Of a stretch of DNA of 16,099 bases, positions 1 through 6,247 are shown piece after piece. Position numbers and translations under genes: made by a program. Under the pieces are notes generated by a model. That model saw nothing but the letters and a program-made list of their open reading frames with translations. It was not told the DNA's origin and made no database searches. The number at the start of each line of letters is the position of its first letter. Position 1 is the stretch's first letter. This DNA comes from Oligoflexia bacterium (GTDB taxonomy: Bacteria; Bdellovibrionota; UBA1018): positions 1-16,099 of the forward strand of contig CAIOHW010000434.1 of the NCBI GenBank assembly GCA_903858195.1, in the 5' to 3' direction.

Positions 1-560
1 AACTCAACAAAGAGAATCAAAAAACTCTGGCCCAAATGAGTGACCTGATATCGCTCTACAATAGGCTTCAATGCTGAGATGTCTGCACCTGCCTCCTGGA
101 AAATCTGATTGAGCTGTTTTGATGCCAACTCACTATCGGCTCTCCAAACCGATCCCTCCATGGAAGACGCAACCGCTCCACTTGAGAACGCTCCCTCAGG
201 AGCACGAAGGATTGGCACCAAGAACATGTTCTGCCTCAAAACTCGTACAGGCAGCACTCCAAACACTTCGGCTATCGTCCTCGGCAACAAGGCCCCAAGA
301 GGTAAGTTGGGTAATCGAGTAACGCTAAATGCTGACGACGGGACATTATCCACGTAAAGGTAGCGCCCGACGTGACTCAAGAAGGCGGATAACCCGCGTG
401 AATCCGTGGTAACCTGTCCTACTCCGCTATCATTTCCGGGGGCGACCCCCTGGGCCCAAACCTGCGATGGTAACCAGGAGGTCCCCAAAGCCAAAGCAGC
501 GACAACCTTGGAATAAATTGAGTCGCTGGCGGCCAAAGCGCGACAAGAGATCCTGATCAT
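1..560 (-). CDS. Exported protein of unknown function, 3' end outside window
   Basis: An open frame of 186 codons runs leftward from an ATG at 560 to the window edge with no stop. The N-terminus looks like a Sec signal peptide: basic start (MIRISCRALA), a hydrophobic core around residues 19-30 (VVAALALGTSWL) and a likely cleavage site after VWA at residue 36. The mature part is mixed polar and hydrophobic, with no family motif I recognise. A strong ribosome-binding site, GGAGG, lies about 8 bases before the ATG, which supports this start over an ATG at 567 in another frame that stops early. Codon use is less GC-biased than in genes to the right (TTA, GTA, AGT and ATA occur), which may mean a different origin. 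The protein is probably periplasmic or outer-membrane. It is a gene by the open frame, the signal peptide and the ribosome-binding site together; its function is unknown. Confidence 0.72.
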   Translation of the reverse strand, partial: MIRISCRALAASDSIYSKVVAALALGTSWLPSQVWAQGVAPGNDSGVGQVTTDSRGLSAFLSHVGRYLYVDNVPSSAFSVTRLPNLPLGALLPRTIAEVFGVLPVRVLRQNMFLVPILRAPEGAFSSGAVASSMEGSVWRADSELASKQLNQIFQEAGADISALKPIVERYQVTHLGQSFLILFVE

Positions 561-566
561 TCCCCA

Positions 567-571
567 TCCCT
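567..571 (-). promoter_or_regulatory. Ribosome-binding site of the exported-protein gene
   Basis: Read leftward the sequence is GGAGGGATGGGGA directly before the ATG at 560. The GGAGG core at about 567-572 fits the 16S anti-Shine-Dalgarno and sets the start of the leftward partial gene. Confidence 0.6.
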
Positions 572-604
572 CCATACGTTCCACTTTATGAGGCTACTCT
601 CTCA

Positions 605-636
605 ACTCTACCCCCCCCCCTAGAAAAGCAGACCAA
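605..636 (-). promoter_or_regulatory. Possible promoter with a G10 tract in its spacer
   Basis: Read leftward there is TTGGTC (631-636, three of six matches to the -35 consensus), then 20 bases that end in ten consecutive G (611-620 on the other strand), then TAGAGT (605-610, -10-like). It would start transcription around 598 and give a leader of roughly 38 bases before the ATG at 560. The boxes are weak. The tract lying exactly between them resembles phase-variable promoters of the Neisseria porA type, where tract length sets the spacing. The promoter assignment is inference; the tract is directly seen. Confidence 0.3.
611..620. repeat. Homopolymer tract C10 (G10 on the minus strand)
   Basis: Ten consecutive C on the plus strand, 51-60 bases upstream of the start of the leftward exported-protein gene. 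Further upstream lie T8 (666-673) and C7 (713-719). Tracts of this length are prone to slipped-strand mispairing and to sequencing error alike. Confidence 0.9.
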
Positions 637-1132
637 AAACCGATACCTGTCAGAACAGACACAGCTTTTTTTTCAAAAATCGGGTGCTGCACAAAAATAC
701 AGCCCTCCAACTCCCCCCCATTCCCAGGGCCGGTCGTCCAACTTCCCCTCCGTCCGGTAGTGAGTGCTGGCCTAGGTTTCCTTTGTAAGACTTTATCTGG
801 ACGGGGCGTCTAGGCAGCGCGACTTGAAGGCCCCCTAGGTCTCGCGGCGCCCCCAGAGCAGCAGGTGGTAGCCCGCCTAGGCGATAGCGGCCGCAACACG
901 CCTGCACGGAGAGTCAGGTTCTTTCTTAGGTTAAGGAAGTTGAGGTCAATCCCAAATCCTCTAGAGGCTTGATAAAAACAATCGAGGCAAGGAACTGGTC
1001 GCATCCCCGGAGTAAAGCTTTCAAGACCAGAATCGCTGGATCTCGACACCCACTTCACGGCGAGGTCTGGTCAGACACACTTTCAAACAACACCAGAGGC
1101 TTGTAACTTTGAGAGACAAAGGCGGGTGATCA

Positions 1133-1429
1133 ATGTCTACTACAAACGTTTTAATCACCTGACTCGTTTATATATTGATGTCCGTGGAGCCTAGCGTCGC
1201 TCTAGCTCGGGGGGATACCTCATCAACAGACGGAGAGGCGTTATCCCCAAAATTAGAAAAATGCTGTCGTTGCAGCTCGAGTTTTTTTGACCATCCCGAC
1301 ATGGCGAGAGTCACAGGGGACAACCTCGTTGATCTAGAGCAGCAATGCAGCGCCTACGAGACAGACTTGAATGACCCAGATAAAAAGTGGTCCTGTAAAT
1401 TAAGAAACCCTACAGCTTGTAATGAGTAA
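1133..1429 (+). pseudogene. Small Cys-rich reading frame interrupted by an in-frame TGA
   Basis: From ATG 1133 the frame reads nine residues (MSTTNVLIT), a TGA at 1160-1162, then continues open to a TAA ending at 1429. Across the TGA the translation LVYILMSVEPSVALA continues a hydrophobic stretch ending in a plausible VALA cleavage site, like a signal peptide. The rest is an acidic polypeptide of about 70 residues with six cysteines (CCRC, QQC, SCK, TAC), as in small disulfide-bonded exported proteins. AAAGG and GGCGGG precede ATG 1133, whereas no ribosome-binding site precedes the TTG at 1175 or the ATG at 1178. Either this is an exported-protein gene inactivated by a nonsense change, or a shorter 83-84 residue protein starts at 1175/1178. 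TGA is a normal stop in neighbouring genes. The N-terminal segment lacks the usual basic residues, which weakens the signal-peptide reading. No family recognised. Confidence 0.4.
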
Positions 1430-1471
1430 CGGGTAGTTCCACTCTAAAAAACTGCTCCTTCACTCCTGACA

Positions 1472-1498
1472 GCTCATCACTGCGGGTCTCAGTGGAGC
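1472..1498 (+). other. Bulged stem-loop upstream of the PLP-enzyme gene
   Basis: GCTC (1472-1475) and CACTG (1478-1482) pair with CAGTG (1490-1494) and GAGC (1495-1498), giving a 9-bp stem with an AT bulge and a seven-base loop. No T-run follows, so it is not a canonical intrinsic terminator. It sits between the small Cys-rich frame and the gene starting at 1565, and could end upstream transcription or lie in the leader. I see no SAM or cobalamin riboswitch core. Confidence 0.35.
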
Positions 1499-1564
1499 CG
1501 AATACACCCTACCAGTTGCGTTCTCGAAGTCTCGTGCTAGACCCTTACGCAGGAGAAATCGACC

Positions 1565-2725
1565 ATGGGCACTCAAGACTGGCAGAAGACAGGTTTCGGA
1601 ACGCGCGCCATCCATGCAGGACAGGAGCCCGACCCGCAGACCGGTGCAGTCATGACTCCCATCTACCAGACGAGCACCTACGCCCAGGCAAGTCCGGGCG
1701 TGCACCGGGGCTACGAGTACTCGCGCACGGATAACCCCACGCGCACGGCCTACCAGGAGTGCATCGCAGCACTCGAGGGAGGAAAGCACGCACTTGCGTT
1801 TGCCTCGGGGCTTGCCACCACGGGGGCGATCATCCAGGCACTCAACCCCGGCGACCATGTGGTGTGCTGCGATGACGTGTACGGCGGGACCTTTCGGATC
1901 TTTGACAAGGTCTTTAAACCCCACGGCATCGACTTTACGTTTGTCGATCTCTCGGACCTGAAAAAGGCCGAAGCCGCGTTCAAGCCCACAACCCGGCTGC
2001 TTTGGATGGAAACGCCCACCAACCCCATGCTCAAGATCCTCGACATCGCGGCCCTGAGCAAACTCGCTCACTCCAAGGGCGCACGCGCAATCGTCGATAA
2101 TACGTTCATGTCGAGCTACTTCCAGAAGCCGCTTGAGCTTGGTGCCGACATGGTCGTGCACAGCGTGACGAAGTACATGAACGGACATTCGGATGTGGTC
2201 GGTGGCGTGCTCGTGACCAGCGATACGGAGTGGTACCAGAAGCTCAAATTTTTGCAGAACGCCGTGGGCGCGGTGCCCGCCCCAATGGACTGCTTTTTGG
2301 TGATGCGTGGGCTCAAGACCCTGCATGTTCGAATGGAACGCCACGCTCAGAATGCGATGGCCATTGCCCGCCACCTCGAAAAGCATCCCAAGATCGAAAA
2401 GGTGATTTACCCAGGCCTCGAGAGCCACCCCCAGCACGCGACTGCCAAAAAGCAGATGTCGGGCTTTGGCGGCATGATCACTTTCTTTTTGAAGGGCGGA
2501 CTACCCGAGGCACGCGCCTTCCTCGAAAAAGTGAAGCTCTTTACGCTTGCCGAGAGCCTCGGCGGCGTCGAGTCGCTGATCGAGCATCCGGCCATCATGA
2601 CCCACGCCAGCATTCCGGCCGAGACGCGCCGCGAGCTTGGCATTCATGACAACCTGATCCGGGTGAGCGTCGGAATCGAGGATCTCGCGGATCTCGTGGC
2701 CGATCTGGATCAGGCGCTCGGCTGA
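1565..2725 (+). CDS. Cys/Met metabolism PLP-dependent enzyme (cystathionine gamma-synthase/gamma-lyase type)
   Basis: A 386-residue cytosolic enzyme of the trans-sulfuration family, the usual length. Recognisable segments in order: TRAIHAGQ and TPIYQTSTY (residues 13-39), YEYSRTDNPTR (50-60), the cofactor-ring segment ASGLATT (80-86), METPTNP (148-154), AIVDNTF (175-181), and the Schiff-base lysine in SVTKYMNGHSD at K203. AESLGGVESL (329-338) and THASI are the typical C-terminal block. Members make cystathionine from an activated homoserine and cysteine, split cystathionine, or add sulfide. The opening and SVTKYMNGHSDVVGG favour gamma-synthase or gamma-lyase over beta-lyase, but sequence alone does not separate metB from mccB here. 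AGGAG (1551-1555) lies 9 bases before the ATG. The 3' end overlaps the convergent HEAT-repeat gene by 16 bp. Its GC-rich codon use contrasts with the region to the left. Confidence 0.95.
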   Translation: MGTQDWQKTGFGTRAIHAGQEPDPQTGAVMTPIYQTSTYAQASPGVHRGYEYSRTDNPTRTAYQECIAALEGGKHALAFASGLATTGAIIQALNPGDHVVCCDDVYGGTFRIFDKVFKPHGIDFTFVDLSDLKKAEAAFKPTTRLLWMETPTNPMLKILDIAALSKLAHSKGARAIVDNTFMSSYFQKPLELGADMVVHSVTKYMNGHSDVVGGVLVTSDTEWYQKLKFLQNAVGAVPAPMDCFLVMRGLKTLHVRMERHAQNAMAIARHLEKHPKIEKVIYPGLESHPQHATAKKQMSGFGGMITFFLKGGLPEARAFLEKVKLFTLAESLGGVESLIEHPAIMTHASIPAETRRELGIHDNLIRVSVGIEDLADLVADLDQALG

Positions 2726-3768
2726 GTCCCGTCGCAGCGGCCCGGGCGGCCTTGGGTGCGCTCCAGACGCTCGGCAACAGCGTCGACCAGCGGCCGAAGC
2801 GCCGGGTTCTTGAGCTTGCCCTGGCTCTTCCATTTCTCGAAAAGTTCGGCCGCTTTCTGGCCCCCGATCGAAGAAAGTGCACCCATCGCGGCTGATTGGA
2901 TCTGAGGAGATGCATCGGCACCGGAGAACTTTTCATCGAGGATCTCCCAGAGCGCCTGCGGGCAGGCTCGGCCGAGGAGCTGAACGCCCAGAATCTGGAG
3001 CTCAGGATTCGAGGAGTCGATCGAGAGCTTGCGGAAGTTGGCAAGCGTCCACGGGTCGCGCATCACTACGAGATAGTTCAGCGCCATCGCCTTTTCGCCG
3101 AGGTCGGGCGCGGACTGCAGCCTTTCCTTGAGCAGTGCCACAACCCTGGGCTCGCCCCGGTAGCGCGAGGCCAGAAGCGCCATGGCCTGGGTGCCAAGCC
3201 CCCCCTCGCCGCTTCGAGCAAGGGCAAGGAGTTCATCGAGGGCCTCAGCCTTGTATTTTCCCTGCGCATCGCCGCGAACCAGGACTTCCCAGACGGCAAG
3301 CTTTTCGGACGGGCTCTGACCCTTGCGATTTTTCAGCGCCTCAAGGAACTTGCGACGTTCGTCATCGGGGCGGGTGCCGAGGCTTCGGATCGCATCCCGC
3401 CGGACATCGATCGACTCATCGGTGATCAAGGCTTTCAGGACATCGATCGAGCGGGGCTCCGGAAAACGCCCCAGCGCATAGGCCACGGCTGATCGGACGA
3501 GGGGGGATGGGTCCTTGGCCCGCTTGAGCGCCTGCTCGAGCACCCCGGGGTCTCGGGCCGAAGCCAGGCGCATGAGGGCCATGCGAACCTCTTCTTCGCT
3601 GGCTCCCGCGCGGGCAAGATTCTCGCGATCGGTCTCCAGAAGCTCCTCCCGCTGCTCGCGGGCGGCCTCGCGGGGGTCTTTCTTGCCAAAGAGGCCGAGC
3701 CCATAGCCCGCCAGGGCGATTGCAATGAGTCCTGCGCCGATCCCGAGTCCGAGCTTGGTCCTGTTCAT
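2710..3768 (-). CDS. Membrane-anchored HEAT-repeat protein
   Basis: This 352-residue protein begins with a short basic N-terminus and one hydrophobic helix (about residues 6-27, Gly/Ala/Leu/Ile-rich) followed by GKKD, so it is either a signal anchor or an uncleaved signal sequence. A charged helical linker (31-60) follows. The remainder consists of paired helices of the HEAT/PBS-lyase-repeat kind, clearest at DPSPLVRSAVAYALGRF (86-102) and DESIDVRRDAIRSLGTR (117-133), and continuing more weakly to about 340. Such repeats form a solenoid for protein binding; no catalytic motif is visible. The ATG at 3768 has only a weak ribosome-binding site (CTGGGG). The last codons and stop overlap the convergent PLP-enzyme gene by 16 bp. 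The leader contains a CGAGCG/CGCTCG hairpin at 3795-3811. Role unknown; probably a scaffold on the inner membrane facing the periplasm. Confidence 0.85.
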   Translation of the reverse strand: MNRTKLGLGIGAGLIAIALAGYGLGLFGKKDPREAAREQREELLETDRENLARAGASEEEVRMALMRLASARDPGVLEQALKRAKDPSPLVRSAVAYALGRFPEPRSIDVLKALITDESIDVRRDAIRSLGTRPDDERRKFLEALKNRKGQSPSEKLAVWEVLVRGDAQGKYKAEALDELLALARSGEGGLGTQAMALLASRYRGEPRVVALLKERLQSAPDLGEKAMALNYLVVMRDPWTLANFRKLSIDSSNPELQILGVQLLGRACPQALWEILDEKFSGADASPQIQSAAMGALSSIGGQKAAELFEKWKSQGKLKNPALRPLVDAVAERLERTQGRPGRCDGTQPSA

Positions 3769-3794
3769 GACCCCAGTTTACATAGGGGTCTGAG

Positions 3795-3822
3795 CGAGCG
3801 CACCCCGCTCGACACTCTTTTT
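3795..3822 (+). terminator. Weak hairpin with T5, terminator-like on the plus strand
   Basis: CGAGCG (3795-3800) pairs with CGCTCG (3806-3811) around a five-base loop; TTTTT follows at 3818-3822, six bases after the stem. On the plus strand it resembles a marginal intrinsic terminator, but no plus-strand gene lies directly upstream. On the minus strand it falls in the leader of the HEAT-repeat gene, 27-43 bases before its ATG, where it may be an mRNA structure. Confidence 0.25.
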
Positions 3823-3884
3823 AGCCGAGTGGTTTTCTCGACTAATATCTTGAGAAAGGCCATGGGCTGGGTTAGACAAAGGGT

Positions 3885-3956
3885 ATGCGCAAGCTCAAGC
3901 AGCTCCTTCAGCGGTGGCTCCGCTCGAACTCTCGGTCCCGCCTGGCCCTCGCCTGA
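3885..3956 (+). CDS. Possible 23-residue basic amphipathic peptide
   Basis: Between two leftward genes a short plus-strand frame encodes MRKLKQLLQRWLRSNSRSRL plus three residues and ends in TGA. The peptide is strongly basic, and its first half alternates Leu/Trp with Lys/Arg/Gln as an amphipathic helix would. AAAGGG directly precedes the ATG, too close for an ideal ribosome-binding site. A 9-bp hairpin (3942-3963) overlaps the stop codon. It could equally be chance coding in an intergenic gap of about 210 bases. There is no homology evidence. Confidence 0.15.
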   Translation: MRKLKQLLQRWLRSNSRSRLALA

Positions 3957-3963
3957 GGGTCAG
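3942..3963. other. Stable stem-loop downstream of the SpoIIE phosphatase gene
   Basis: CTGGCCCTC (3942-3950) pairs with GAGGGTCAG (3955-3963) around the loop GCCT, nine pairs including one G-U on the plus strand and one A-C mismatch on the minus strand. It lies about 18 bases past the stop of the leftward phosphatase gene and may serve as a U-poor terminator for it. No T-run follows on either strand. Confidence 0.35.
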
Positions 3964-3980
3964 AAACCCCGGGCTCCCGA

Positions 3981-5147
3981 TCAGGAGATCCGTCGGATCA
4001 CCTTAGGGTCGAGGTCCATGACCATTCCCGTGCAGTCCTGTGGCGGCAGATCCTCCTTGGGGTCTGCAAGCTTGGACTTGATCCCGAAGGCAAGCTCATT
4101 GAGCAGATCCTTGGCATCCCTCTCCTTGAACTTTTCTAACATCGTGAGCGCAGCCGCTGTGCCGCCGAGCGATTCGATAAACCCATCGGATAGGATCACA
4201 ACCCGTCCGCCGGGCACCCAGGCCAGAGTCCCCTCGGTCAGAGCCGGACTCGCAAGTGAGTTTCGCGAACCCTGCGAAAGCGGGCCTCCCTGTGCCGCAA
4301 GCTCCTCGAACGAGCCCTGCGGCGCACGGTAAAAGGCCCTTACCGATCCCAGCGTCAGGTAGCGGAGGACGTAGTCCTTGCGCGAGAGAGTTCCGTAAAA
4401 AATCGAGAGCCGATCTTGAGGCCCAAGCGGGGTAAGCAGCTCTTCATAAAACGAGCGGACCATTTCGCGCACCGAGCGCGACTGCTCAACGCTCACCCGC
4501 GAGACCACGCGAACGACGGCCGACAGCACCGCGCTCGAAAGTCCGTAGCTCGACGAGTCGGTGACGAGGATGCCGAGCTGCTGCCCGTCCTGGCTCTCGG
4601 CGAGATCGAAATAGTCGCCGCCGGATTTTTCGCCCGCAAGATAGCGGCTCGTGATGTTGAATCCCTTCACATCGGGAAATCGAACCGGGAGCCTCGCCTT
4701 TTGCAGGCGTTCAAGGACTTCAAGGTCACCCTTGAGGTTCTTCATCACACCCTCAAGCGAGGACTGGAGCTCGAGGACGTCCTGCACGATCCGGTGCTGC
4801 TCGTAGTTTTTGAGTTTGCTCAAGAGCTCCAGCGGCCGGATGGGGTGAATCAAAAGATCATCGACCTGCCCCGACAAGAAGGCCTGCGGAAGGGGTGCCT
4901 GGTCGTCGACCCAAAGCCAGAGCGAGACTCCTTTGCGGGATTCAGAGCGACAGAATTGCTCGAGCCAGCCCTTGAGATCGCTCGAGGACCCATCCACAAC
5001 CACGATCTTTCCGGGGCCCGGCGCTCGGGAGAGCTCGACCACATCGATGTGCCTGAGCTCCCCGAGCAGGCGCCTGAGCTCGGCTGCAATCCGCGTCTCC
5101 TCGGCAGGAGAACCGCTCCGAACAGAAATCGAGAGGGTGGAGGCCAT
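3981..5147 (-). CDS. SpoIIE/PP2C-type phosphatase with N-terminal pseudo-receiver domain
   Basis: A 388-residue two-domain signalling protein. Residues 1-115 resemble a response-regulator receiver: KIVVVDGSS with the Asp-52 position, then VDDLLIHPIRPLELLSKLKN (95-114), which mirrors the usual DDYLxKPIRPxELxxRL end. The acidic pair after strand 1 is missing (VRSGSP) and the conserved Lys is His-101, so phosphorylation is doubtful. A helical linker (116-150) precedes a SpoIIE-type PPM phosphatase domain: GEKSGGDYFD with Asp-178, VTDSSSYGLSSA with Asp-197 where DVSGHG is usual, ILSDGFIES with Asp-321, and PPQDCTGMV with Asp-371. The metal-binding acids are retained, so activity on a phosphoserine protein, typically an anti-sigma-antagonist or STAS partner, is plausible. 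Its ATG overlaps the stop of the upstream outer-membrane protein gene as TGATG, so translation is probably coupled. Confidence 0.88.
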   Translation of the reverse strand: MASTLSISVRSGSPAEETRIAAELRRLLGELRHIDVVELSRAPGPGKIVVVDGSSSDLKGWLEQFCRSESRKGVSLWLWVDDQAPLPQAFLSGQVDDLLIHPIRPLELLSKLKNYEQHRIVQDVLELQSSLEGVMKNLKGDLEVLERLQKARLPVRFPDVKGFNITSRYLAGEKSGGDYFDLAESQDGQQLGILVTDSSSYGLSSAVLSAVVRVVSRVSVEQSRSVREMVRSFYEELLTPLGPQDRLSIFYGTLSRKDYVLRYLTLGSVRAFYRAPQGSFEELAAQGGPLSQGSRNSLASPALTEGTLAWVPGGRVVILSDGFIESLGGTAAALTMLEKFKERDAKDLLNELAFGIKSKLADPKEDLPPQDCTGMVMDLDPKVIRRIS

Positions 5148-6247
5148 CAGAACGCCTTCACCACGTACTGGACCATCCAGCGACGCTCACGAGCCGAAGC
5201 TGCTGCTGTGCCGAGGTCCTCCGTGTACCAGGCCAAGTTGATGTCCGCGCGGTTGGTCTTGAAACCGCCACCTGCCTGCAGGGCTCCGAGTGCATACCCC
5301 GCCCTGAGTGCAAAGCTGCCACGAATGTTGGCCTCGACGCCAAACGAGGTGCGATCGATCAGTGAAAAGCCGCTCTGCTGGGTGGCGTCCTTGACCTGCG
5401 CCGACCAAGTCATGAAGCCTCCGCCCCTGAAGCGCGGCTGCAACGAAAACCCCACGTCGACGGTCATGGGATCAGCGGCAGGAGCGCCCGTGATGTTGCT
5501 TGCAAACGAGATCAGGCTCACTTCCTTGAAAGTCGTACCGAGGACGTTGCGCGCAACCACGCTCAACGTAGGTACGTAGGCCACCGGAACTGCGATCGTA
5601 ACTCCCAGGGTGTGCGAGACGCCCGAGCCCTGTGCAAGCTGCTGGTGATACCCCATGGGGCTTGATGACGAAGGAATCCCGGTCACCTCGCCCTCAGCCT
5701 TGCTGATGTATTGAAGAGAATACCCCACCTTGAAGAGGCCTCCGGCAAGACGGGTTCCCACCCCGACGGCGGGAACGATGCGATAGCTGCTTCGATAGTT
5801 GACCGTCCCCCCGGAGGACGAAGCCGCGTTTCGCGCCTGCATGAGGATTCCAAAGCCGACGCCGGGTGCAGAAAAAGCAGGAACGAGGGTGAATCCGAAT
5901 CCCGGGTACTCGCCCGGCGACAGGGACGGAAAATAGGCAGAAAGTTTCGTGGCCTTGATCGTGTTGATGTCAGCACCTCCCAGAAAATCCTGGTTGGCCT
6001 CGAGGCTCAGGTTCAACACATCGGCGGTCATGGTCCGGCCTGAAGCCAGCGCCGCCGGGTTGATGAAGAGCCCCGAAGCCCCATCATCGGCAAGGGTGAG
6101 AAATGCATCGCCCATCCCGGCTGCGCGGGCAGGTACGTACATGGCCCCGGGGATCGAATTGCGGGCTCCCGCCCAGGCCAAGGGCCCAAACCCGATGGCA
6201 GTCCCCAGTGCGATCGTAAGTGCTTTAAATCTATCAACTTTATTCAT
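5147..6247 (-). CDS. FadL/PorV-like outer-membrane beta-barrel protein
   Basis: The frame is open from 6445, but I choose the ATG at 6247. It has a ribosome-binding site (GGAGAG about 6-9 bases upstream) and begins a clear signal peptide (MNKVDRFKALTIALGTAIGF, cleavage near AWA at residue 26). The protein has 366 residues. After the signal, ARAAGMGDAFLTLADDGASG (41-60) followed by FINPAAL is the hallmark of the FadL/PorV/UPF0164 outer-membrane family, where the usual text is A-x-G-M-G-x-A, ADD, and NPA. The rest is Gly/aromatic-rich alternating beta sequence, and the protein ends in Phe (QYVVKAF), the typical terminal signal for BAM insertion. FadL proteins transport hydrophobic compounds and PorV proteins serve secretion or surface attachment; which applies is not visible. 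The phosphatase gene follows directly, so the two form an operon. The start lies 121 bp from the divergent HD-GYP gene. Confidence 0.85.
   Translation of the reverse strand: MNKVDRFKALTIALGTAIGFGPLAWAGARNSIPGAMYVPARAAGMGDAFLTLADDGASGLFINPAALASGRTMTADVLNLSLEANQDFLGGADINTIKATKLSAYFPSLSPGEYPGFGFTLVPAFSAPGVGFGILMQARNAASSSGGTVNYRSSYRIVPAVGVGTRLAGGLFKVGYSLQYISKAEGEVTGIPSSSSPMGYHQQLAQGSGVSHTLGVTIAVPVAYVPTLSVVARNVLGTTFKEVSLISFASNITGAPAADPMTVDVGFSLQPRFRGGGFMTWSAQVKDATQQSGFSLIDRTSFGVEANIRGSFALRAGYALGALQAGGGFKTNRADINLAWYTEDLGTAAASARERRWMVQYVVKAF

Larger units (their letters stand above)
574..1132. other. Intergenic region without a convincing gene
   Basis: The frames open here (leftward 650-907 and 810-1058) begin at GTG codons without a ribosome-binding site and encode low-complexity Gly/Pro/Arg/Leu-rich translations, so I do not call them genes. 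The region holds three homopolymer tracts, three CCTAGG hexamers (771, 834, 876), the palindrome CGCCTAGGCG (874-883), the palindrome CCTCTAGAGG (958-967), and a possible GGGGC/GCCCC stem (803-807 with 830-834). I found no tRNA T-loop, RNase P, tmRNA or SRP RNA core motif. It could contain an unrecognised RNA or operators. Confidence 0.5.

Noticed and set aside
771..965. Cluster of restriction-type palindromes (CCTAGG three times, GCGGCCGC at 887, TCTAGA at 960), as if from a vector polylinker
   Set aside because: The sites are spread over 195 bases among non-vector sequence and no known polylinker order is visible; natural occurrence is simpler.
650..1058. Two leftward frames (650-907 and 810-1058)
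   Set aside because: Both start at GTG without a ribosome-binding site, overlap each other, and have Gly/Pro/Arg/Leu-rich translations unlike folded proteins.
1160..1162. In-frame TGA read as selenocysteine or as a sense codon
   Set aside because: Other genes in the window end in TGA, and no selenoprotein-like redox context or convincing downstream selenocysteine hairpin is seen, so recoding is not supported.
1460..2437. Leftward open frame of 325 codons opposite the PLP-enzyme gene
   Set aside because: It lies antisense to a gene with clear family motifs; its translation is His/Arg/Gly-rich with no domain, as expected from GC-rich shadow frames.
3829..4332. Rightward open frame of 167 codons, Ser/Arg/Pro-rich
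   Set aside because: Mostly antisense to the phosphatase C-terminal metal-binding region; low-complexity composition and no ribosome-binding site.
4416..5579. Rightward open frame of 387 codons opposite the phosphatase and outer-membrane genes
   Set aside because: It crosses the junction of two well-supported leftward genes and encodes no recognisable domain.
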